Assembly (NCBI GenBank): GCA_963932465.1
Contig: OZ010798.1
Coordinates: 20,780,918 to 20,844,917, forward strand
Length of the DNA stretch: 64,000 bases
Direction: 5' to 3'
DNA from: Maratus speciosus
Taxonomy: Eukaryota > Arthropoda > Arachnida > Araneae > Salticidae
In this document: piece by piece, positions 56,151 to 64,000 of the stretch
How the letters are laid out: every line of letters starts with the position of its first letter
Position numbering within the stretch: the stretch's first letter is position 1
The notes under the pieces: model-generated
Told to the model about the DNA's origin: nothing
What the model saw: the letters and a program-made list of their open reading frames with translations, nothing else
Database searches by the model: none
Translations under genes and position numbers: made by a program

Positions 56151-56827
56151 CTTCCTCCCGGCACTGGCCGGAAGGACTTTTTAAAATTGTGTTATAACTG
56201 TTTAATAAATAGTATGTTTTAAGTGTGCGTGTGTGTTATTTTAAAGGCACCATGTAGAAAGTGTTTTGAAAGCGTTTTACATGTGTTGTTTTATAGTGTT
56301 CTAAATTGTGTGGTGTTTATACAATGTTCTATTAATTTGCTGACAAAGTTTCTTGCAGCACAACGCTAATTGTAAGAAAATATTTTCATAAACACTATTT
56401 ACAAAACGATTTCAACACAATAACAACACTAATTTAAGAGCACATTTCTAGATAGCAACACTTTTGCAACATATTAAGAACACAATCACAACACAAAAAA
56501 TATTTTGCATATGAAGTTTTCTAATTCACAGCACATTAATGTGTTGTTAATTTGGTGACAAAAAGGGTTCTAAAATGTGTTTATTTTTGTGTTTGAGACT
56601 GTGCTGTGTGTTTGTAAATATAGAACTTTGTAATCGATTTTTAATCTACTTTCGGAAAGGCTAGAATTATAAAAATTGCGGTAAAATGGCCGATTCTTTC
56701 ACTCTTCTCAGCTCTTACATAAATAAAGTTCAAATATAACGCATGACATATTTTATGAGTTTTTTACTACAACAATTAAATAAAGGTAAAATAAAATTAC
56801 AATGAATTGTGAGACTTTCTTAATTTA
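56151..56827. other. interval without recognised feature
   Basis: Repeated GTGTTTT-type words, for example TGTGTTGTTTTATAGTG and ATGTGTTGTTAATTTGGTG, but no defined element. Confidence 0.4.
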
Positions 56828-57242
56828 CATAAGGATGTTCTCAAATCCAAAACGGCAACTTTATGACATAAGTTTTAATTTATTTTTGTTCGGAAATACA
56901 TGAAACAGGCAAATAGCAGGTGCTGTTGTTCAGAAACTATGTAATCGAACTGTTTTTTTTTTCATTTCTTTGCAAACGCAATAGATCTTTCGGAAAATAG
57001 TGTCAAAGTGGGCGCTTTGAATCGAATTTCCACGCGAAAAAAGAGTAACCACTCAACGAATGGGGGGGGGGGGGGGTAGTCTTTGTGAAGTGATCAAAAT
57101 TGCTTATAACTCAATAGGTAATTAATTGATCAAAAAATGGAAAACATAGTTCGATTCCAAATCTTTCCGTTAAAAAAATAAATTTTTGAATGTGTCAAAA
57201 TGTTTTGCGCTTGTTGAGCAGAGCAGTTGAGAACAGTCTTAT
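56828..57242 (+). mobile_element. family A TTAA MITE, copy 9
   Basis: Near full length; outer TTAA decayed to ATAA and TTAT (AAGGATGTTCTCAAATCC... GAGAACAGTCTTAT). A G run lies at about 57062-57076. Confidence 0.83.
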
Positions 57243-57250
57243 CAAATTCT

Positions 57251-57257
<7 letters not shown>

Positions 57258-57294
<37 letters not shown>
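57258..57294 (+). repeat. poly-A tract
   Basis: About 37 A residues just after MITE copy 9. Frames across it are artefacts. Confidence 0.9.
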
Positions 57295-57297
<3 letters not shown>

Positions 57298-57687
57298 TCC
57301 AGATGTGTATACTATCATACTTCGTATCCACCATTAGAACGTTACATACATCACTATCCAAAATCAGAGTTCCATTGACCCGTTTTCCTCGCTGAAAATC
57401 ACTGACTCCTCTTATTTTCGTGCCCCTATCCAGGGACCTGAAGAGCTTCTCTCCTATTGGTCAATCATGAAATTACTCTTTTTTTCATCCAAATCCCGCG
57501 ATTTTTCAAAGATGTAGAAATTTACACTTTCCCTTGGACATTTCTCAAGGAGATAAATAAACTTCGTTATCCTCTCCACGAATTCCTTTCAACAATAGGC
57601 TATTGTACTGCCCGGAAATATTTGCTGAATGCCTACAGGTCTTTGTGTGTCGAAAACGCAATGTCACAGTGCTAAATTTAGAGCATT
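57295..57687. other. interval without recognised feature
   Basis: The frame at 57457-57675 (72 residues) shows no recognisable domain. Confidence 0.35.
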
Positions 57688-58083
57688 TAGGCTGTTCTCA
57701 AATCTAAAAAGGAACTTTCAAACACATGTTTAAATTCATTTTAGTTCGGAAACGCATGAAATTGGCTGATGTTATTATTCAGAAACTATGTCATCGAAAG
57801 ACATTTTCCCTTTTTTTGGTAAGTGCAAAAGATCATTCAGAAAATCTTCTCAAAGTGGGTGTTTTGAACTTAAACAGCGAGAGAAAGGAGAAAACGTGTT
57901 GTCACGTGACAAAAAGGTCTTATAACTCGATAGGTGATTTATTTATAATAATTAAAAAACAAAGAATGAAAATACAGTTTGATTCTAAATCTCTTCAACA
58001 GTCAGGCTCAATTTTGTGCTTTTATATTTAAAAATGAGTCAGAAAATCTGCTTGAAAGTTGAGCATTTGCTGAGCAAGGAACT
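57688..58083 (+). mobile_element. diverged family A MITE, copy 10
   Basis: All family A landmarks in order (AGGCTGTTCTCAAATCTAAA, TTATTCAGAAACTATGTCAT, TTATAACTCGATAGGTGATT) with heavy divergence and a lost 3' end. It represents an older subfamily that also gave the relics at 8125 and 32700. Confidence 0.75.
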
Positions 58084-58269
58084 TGATTATGGAAATATAT
58101 CTTCAAGGTAAATAAACTTGCGGAAACAAATAAACTAATTTATTTCGTTTAGCAATCATTTTGACATTTTGACTGAACAAACTGAATCATTTATCACATA
58201 TCATTTTGACTGAATCAATACAGCAATCGAATAGAAAATTCGATAATTGTGCAACCTAGAATATCCCGG

Positions 58270-58312
58270 GAGCGAGATTACAATCCAACAAAACTAGAAG
58301 GGTTTGGCGAGA
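58270..58312 (+). repeat. dispersed repeat, inverted copy at 61824-61868
   Basis: ATTACAATCCAACAAAACTA then GAAGGGTTTGGCGA; the minus strand of 61824-61868 is nearly the same. Confidence 0.75.
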
Positions 58313-59119
58313 TAAAACGCAATGAGCCAAGAGCGCTAAAATCTTCACTTTCTACCCTTTCTCCAGTAACCCATTTGTTTACACGGGGGAAGATCCTCGG
58401 GAAGATCAGTTTCAACCCATCTTATTGTTCGTGGAAGAGGGTGATGTGAAGAAAGAAACGCGGTTAACTTTCGAGGGAAAAAAAAAATGCTAAAACAATA
58501 AAGTTCCATTAAAGCACTTGTGAAATAGGTGATTTTAATGTATAAAAGTTATTTTCAAGGTTTAGGAAAATCGTCTACACTATCTAAGAGCTAGAGACCT
58601 GTTATATGTCCTATATTATAGCTATATATTTCACGTTAAAAAAAAAAAAAAAAGACAAGATGATTACCCTGTAAAATTTCATGCTGTGCTGTCATTTGTT
58701 TTTATGATTGCATGTTCATTAATGATTTGTTAAAAAATTACGAGAAAATGTTTTGTTAATTTAGTTTAAATAGAAAAACACATTTGTTCTTTCATAAGCA
58801 AAGTGGAAATAAAAAAACAGCCACAATATGTATGCTAATGCTGGCGAATTTTCAAAGTTGTTTTTAAAAAGAAATAATAACATTTAAGGAGCATCTAAAA
58901 GTAATATTAAACATTTTTTATAAATGTTGTTATTATTATTCTTAACTCCATTTATCAGCTAAGCTCTATGATACATAAGACAACAATATTTAAATTATTG
59001 CTAAATGCCCAATTGCTGAATATCCAAAGCTCATTTTTTTAATTCTTAAATAATTAAAAGACATTTTTTAAAAATCCCGTTTATTTATAGATTCATACGT
59101 GAAACGAGATTAAAAAGAG
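58313..59119. other. interval without recognised feature
   Basis: AT-rich; an A tract at 58639-58653; no coding or element structure was seen. Confidence 0.4.
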
Positions 59120-60470
59120 TAAGGTAAGCTGGTGTAACTGAACCCACGAGGTAACTGGGCCGTAGATTATTTTTTTAAAAACGGTTGATGTTTTTTAAGT
59201 TTTGGCTTTTGTCAACATTGAACCCCAATCTCTACTTCTTAAAACAACGTATGTCAACTCAATCATAACTCTGCCTTTGTTGTGATAAGTTGCCGAAAAT
59301 TTAGGTTTCTTTTTTTAAAAACAACGTCCATTTGGTTGAACTTCTTCGGCTGTTTATTAAAATACGGTAAGCACTTTTATTAAACAATCTTTTTATTTAA
59401 AGATTAGGCACATAAATACATTAACATTATTAGGTATCTATATACATTTACTTCGTGCTTCAAATGTAAGGCCGGAATTTCAGTTACCATATACAATTTT
59501 CAAAAATGGTGTAACTGGGACATGTATCAGGGGTAACTTGGCTCTATGGGATCCAGTTTCCCCGACAGTTATAAATATCTTTTTGAGTTTCTCTTACTAA
59601 GGGAAATTAATTTCTCCATTGTATTTTTGCTTGCAATAAAGAAAATTACATAATAACTTATTAAAATTACACAATAAATTAAAAAAAAAAGCATGTTGAG
59701 GGTATCAAACCAAATTTCTTAAGTGCTATAGCTATAGCTCGAAATTTTACGATACAGATGAAGAGGCGTACCTAAGGCAAAGTGAGATTATTAGAAAATT
59801 ATCGAAACGAATAAAAAAGTAGTTCTATTCTACATAAAAAATATGGTTACATTCTCCACAGGTTTATTGGACATATCGAACTTCCATTGTGGTAAATAAA
59901 AAAGAGTATGAGATACTTAAGTACTTACGTAGCCGTTTGTTCATAGAATTTATCTTGTTATTTTTTTTCCGTAAAATACCCATGCAACTTTTATACTTAT
60001 TACCTATACTAAAGTACACAAGTACCTACTTAATATTTATGTTTTTAGTATAAATAAATCTAATATTTTCACTTTTAGTGCTTTTTTCGACACATTGACA
60101 GTAAAGGTTTCCCTTACAACGCCCTTTAGTTGAAATATAATGTACATGATCTGCCTGGTTTAAATTTTGTTTAGTTGTTTACACTTTATTAAAAAATACA
60201 AGCGCGTGTGGAACATAGACCCTCCTAGTCCACTTCCCCATTTTTATGGGGCAACTGGACCCATGTTGGAAGAAAGATGAAATATATATTTTATTTTTAG
60301 ATATTAAAATGTAATTTTGAACATTTCTGCCTGATAGGGGGAACCTAACTGAACACATTCACAAAAGTTCAGACTTTAATTCAAATGAATATTAGCCTTT
60401 TGAAGCTGAATTGCCAGAATCTCCAGAGTCACATTGTAAAATCATGGCCCAGTTTCCTCACATAACCTTA
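59120..60470. mobile_element. word-array element Q (GTAACTGGGCC words)
   Basis: Imperfect inverted ends, TAAGGTAAGCTGGTGTAACT on the left and, read inward from the right, TAAGGTTATGTGAGGAAACT. The word GGTGTAACTGGrCC or its inverse recurs at about 59132, 59150, 59507, 59529, 60247 and 60445. No coding capacity. The ends are approximate. Confidence 0.55.
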
Positions 60471-61823
60471 TGTAATCAATCATTAGATATATTTCATTTT
60501 AAGAAATCTTAATATTTTGAATAAAATGAATTCTGTTATTATAAAAAGTAAATAAAAAAACACAACTATTTCAGAAAACGTAATGACGGCAGTGCTTCAA
60601 TAACATTTTCTTTAAATGTTAAACGTTCTATGTCATGAAAGAATAAACTCTAAATACAGTGATATTAAATATATACATCATAGAATTAAAATATTTTATT
60701 TTTCTGTCTCTTAAGTTGTCGAATTTACAATCTCATTTATAAAGCAAAAAAAAAAAGGCTATCCTTTTCTTTCGTGAATGCAAGAATTATGTTTTCTAGT
60801 TACAAAAAGTTATATTGTCCCTACTCTATCAGATTATCTCAAATGTTGATTTTAATTTTGTAGTGATATTTCAATTTTAACTTATAATATATTAATCATT
60901 ATTGTTTAAATTATTTCACTATAAAATTTATTTTCTCCAAGAAAACCGTCATTCATGGGCCCGAATATAATTAAAAAATTGTTAATCTACAATAATTAGA
61001 AATTTAATAATGACACAAAATACGGAATTTAGTTATACATTTTAAATTAGAATAAATCTTAAACAAAAATGTATCATACATACATAATTATTTATATGTT
61101 ATTATTGAAATTCAAAAGCAATTTTTTTTGGAATTTTCCATCATCTCTGTCAGTACATATTTTTATTATTATTATTTTTTTTTTATGTTAGCAATTCTTA
61201 CAACGCAATTAATAAATTTCATTTGTCGATATAAGTACTAAATTTATGAGGTCACAATATCTTTCCTGACAAATTTGACTTTTAACAACAGTTCTAAATA
61301 ATCAACCTTTTTACTGATTAGTCATTTTATTTTATTTTTATTTTATTTTATTTTATGTTATTTATTTATTGTATCTGCTTTATCACCCAAACCCATTTTA
61401 GAACTTATTTATAAAATTCGGACTTTACATTTCGGTTTGAAGATTTTTATTATTTTAGAAAATCAAAGAAATGGTGTAAACAAAACAAAATATTAAAACA
61501 TTTTAGGAAATTTTTAGCAAAATGTGTTACAGGTGTAGTAAAAAATAATAACAATGCGTAATAAAAACAATAAAATATGAAAATATTTGGAAAATCTATA
61601 TAAATGAAGTAATTTATTTGCATTAAAAAATCAAAATTATAAATTATCTTAAAAATGGTAAAATTTATCATTTGTTATAGGAATAGAAGAGTAATTTTCT
61701 ATTTCCAAAGCATTTCACTATACATTTACACAGTACTCTATCATACGATACAAAGAGCAGCAATGCCTTTCTCCTCCCTAAGAACTGGTTTTTCTCCACC
61801 AGCGAAAGTGCCAAAAGCTGCCA
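60471..61823. other. very AT-rich interval, nothing recognised
   Basis: A TTTTA microsatellite at about 61326-61356. Frames here are low complexity. Confidence 0.45.
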
Positions 61824-61868
61824 ACTCCAAGTCGCCAAACCCTTCCAAGTTTTGTTGGATTGTAATGT
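61824..61868 (-). repeat. dispersed repeat, inverted copy of 58270-58312
   Basis: TCGCCAAACCCTTCCAAGTT then TTGTTGGATTGTAAT on the plus strand. Confidence 0.75.
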
Positions 61869-62605
61869 AGCATCCCGCGATGATGGAACAACTTTATATG
61901 ATTGAATCAGGCTTAATAACTCATAAACTAAAGATAACTGTTTTTTTTATTATGTAATTCTTTTTTTATTTTATTTTCTAAACCATGTAGTCAGAAATGA
62001 AAAGGGCATAAAAAAAAGAGTCTTTATGAAATGTGATTATGCTTTCAATAATTTAAAATATTATTTTATCAGCATTTAATAATATTACTATTTTCAAGAT
62101 GCAGAATCCTGCATACAGCTTCAGCTATGAAATAAATAAAAGGATTAAATAAAATATAAGAATAAAGAAAAATCTATATCGATCATTATCGGATTTATTC
62201 CGGTACTATAGTGACGTCGGTTTAAAATGGAGGTAAGTTAAATTTTCTTACCTATTACTGTGGAATATATTTATGTGTTGATATAAATAAAATTACTAAT
62301 CACAAAAATAAAATTCCGAATTCACGGCTATGCCGCAGGATTCAATATCCTATCACTTGAGAACCATCCTAAGATGAATTTATATGCAAATATCTTTCTA
62401 TAATTTTATACAGTATATATGTTCTTATGTAGCAGTTTTAAACATAATCAGTCAAGTAATGCTTCAATCTTAGCAATGATTCTTTTATGTCGCATCGATA
62501 AGTGCTCACAAAATACTTTCAGAAATACTTCTCCAATTCACGGAAATATCCCTGACAGCACTACCACAGGTATATATCCGAGAATTGAAGAAATTTCCGT
62601 TCTTT
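61869..62605. other. AT-rich interval, nothing recognised
   Basis: No coding or repeat structure was identified. Confidence 0.4.
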
Positions 62606-63703
62606 TTTTTAGGGTTTCGTTCATCTGACGAAACCCTATTCGTCTCACTCCTTTGTCCGTCTGTCTGTCCGTCACAGAGCCCGTCCTCAGAAACTATACT
62701 TGTTAGAGACTTGAAATTTTGGGTACTTATAGCTGAACACCTCACATCAAACAACGAATCATAAAATTTTGAAAAAGTCGGTAATTAACCGAATTACGGG
62801 CTAATTAACTTCTAAAATTAACCAATCAACCTTTTGACCACAGCTACGAACGCCCCTTCTCCAAATCAGCGGAGTTTCTCCTAAGGGTTGCCAGTAAAAT
62901 CAGCGGATGCATGGTTATCACGGAGGAAATTAAGCATTAAATGAAGTGGACATTTAAAAAGCGAAATCGCATCTCCCAAAGTATTGGTTCTACAAATTCA
63001 TAAAAGGTATAGACAGACGCGGAAAAAATTCTTCTTTATTTTGGTATAAAGTTCAAATTTCTGCGTTGGGTATAACGCAAAAAATCTACTAAAAATAGAT
63101 CGATAAAAATTTAATTTCTGTATTTGAAAAGACAATGAAAAGAGATTTCATTTCAGCGGAAAGCAGCTTTCAGACATATCGGCGCTGGAGAAATTTAAGC
63201 AGAGGATATTTACGAAATTTAAACTTTTTAAATATTAAATTTTTAGATTAATTTATTTTACATCTCCACGTAAAAATTTTCGCTGATTTCATACATACCC
63301 AGTTCAAACTCCTAGCTTAATTACAAGCTGAGATATTAATTATTATTTCATTAATTGGATCATTGCTTTAAAACTTTCCTTTCAACGGGTTTTTTATCTC
63401 AGACATGACGACGCACTTGCGGTTTTTGTTTTAATACGAAATTTAATCTTTTTAAATATTAATTTTTTTGATAAAATTTTTTGACATCCGGACAGGAAAT
63501 CTCTCGCAGATTTCATACATACCCAGTTCAAAGAGCTAGCTTAATTAGAAGTTGAGATATTAATTATTATTTAATTAATCTGTTTCATTTCTATATAATG
63601 CATGGATTAAAATGGAGGCGCGTGCTTTTTTAACCACGTTTGAAAGGAATATTAAACGAAACCCTTTGTGCGATCTATGATCATACTTACCCACATGTTT
63701 TTT
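62606..63703 (-). mobile_element. Helentron-associated element L (HINE/DINE-1-like)
   Basis: Hairpin at 62611-62637: AGGGTTTCGT, loop TCATCTG, ACGAAACCCT, preceded by a T run. A GTCY microsatellite (TTGTCCGTCTGTCTGTCCGTC split across 62654-62674) follows at once, then two tandem units of about 224 bp, and the inverted end AACGAAACCCT at 63655-63665. Sequence beyond this end to about 63703 is shared with 20110-20165, so the inverted repeat is subterminal, as in HINEs. The hairpin is the 3' end, hence the minus strand. Confidence 0.7.
63217..63590 (-). repeat. 224-bp tandem repeat inside element L
   Basis: GATTTCATACATACCCAGTT recurs at 63285 and 63509, followed by GAGATATTAATTATTATTT in both. 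Confidence 0.85.
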
Positions 63704-63774
63704 CAGTTCTAGGAAAGAAAATTTCCGTAATCTGGAAAAGGGAGTTTAAAAAAAAATACATCTCTCGTTCTTAC

Positions 63775-63850
63775 GTGGATCACATTGGCTTTGAACCTGG
63801 GACCGCGCGTTTCAAATCGAGCACCTTTACCACTCGGCCAGCGAGCAATT
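63775..63850 (-). mobile_element. tRNA-Ser-like SINE head or tRNA relic
   Basis: Minus strand: A box TGGCCGAGTGG (63830-63840), anticodon-loop region TTTGAAA (UGA, Ser-like), B box GGTTCAAAGCC (63787-63797). The flanks do not form an acceptor stem and there is a GAGA-rich edge, so a functional tRNA is unlikely. Confidence 0.5.
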
Positions 63851-64000
63851 TGGAGAGAGAGAGTTTAAAATGAAAATATGAGTTTTCTTCAAATGGGGGG
63901 GGGGGGAGGATTGGTAAGGCTTGTTAAATTTCTTGTTTAAAGAGCTCGGAAATTTATACTTAATTGCAGGGACATTTCGTCGTTACGAAATATTGGTTGG
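63851..64000. other. interval with G run, nothing recognised
   Basis: A G run lies at about 63896-63907. Confidence 0.4.

Noticed and set aside
63775..63850. Functional tRNA-Ser gene
   Set aside because: The flanks do not pair and the B box is off consensus; more likely a SINE head.

Overview
The window is intron-poor, gene-poor, strongly AT-rich animal nuclear DNA. BEL/Pao and Ty3-like LTR retrotransposons, Tc1/mariner and pogo-type elements, tRNA-derived SINEs and many MITEs point to a metazoan, most likely an arthropod; the species cannot be told from the sequence. I found no intact host gene, rRNA, functional tRNA or CRISPR. Almost everything recognisable is mobile or tandemly repeated DNA.

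Layout. 0.7-7.6 kb: a BEL/Pao retrotransposon with nearly identical LTRs and one gag-pol frame broken by two stops, flanked by an unusual direct repeat of about 70 bp. 7.5-8.0 kb: a hAT-like remnant. 8-36 kb: a dense mosaic of non-autonomous DNA elements. These include two related TTAA-flanked MITE families (called A and B here), a third TTAA family (J), elements with CACTG-type ends carrying arrays of short palindromic words (C, D, E, O), pogo-like MITEs (F, G, H), a possible hAT-like MITE (M), SINE copies, and a dead Tc1 element inside an older MITE relic. 36.8-39.8 kb: a satellite of about 20 units of about 103 bp, split by two A MITEs that landed on the same TTAA of the repeat unit. 39.8-41.9 kb: two diverged copies of a promoter-like module with CRE and E-box palindromes at fixed spacing.

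42-52.1 kb: the most interesting region. A minus-strand LTR retrotransposon (446-bp LTR, tRNA-Leu-type primer-binding site) encodes Gag, two zinc knuckles and a retropepsin. Where reverse transcriptase would be expected it carries a coiled coil that matches, in register, the C-terminal rod of non-muscle myosin II heavy chain. No reverse transcriptase, RNase H or integrase is present. Its 3' flank, 3' LTR and the myosin-like segment were then amplified into three tandem units of about 2.63 kb with a short microhomology at the joints.

52-64 kb: T-rich minisatellite, two Helentron-associated (HINE-like) elements with end hairpins and internal tandem repeats (K, L), more family A MITEs, an element with a GTAACTGGGCC-type word array (Q), and a tRNA-Ser-like SINE head.

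All alignments were made by eye and family names come from remembered family features; no search was run.
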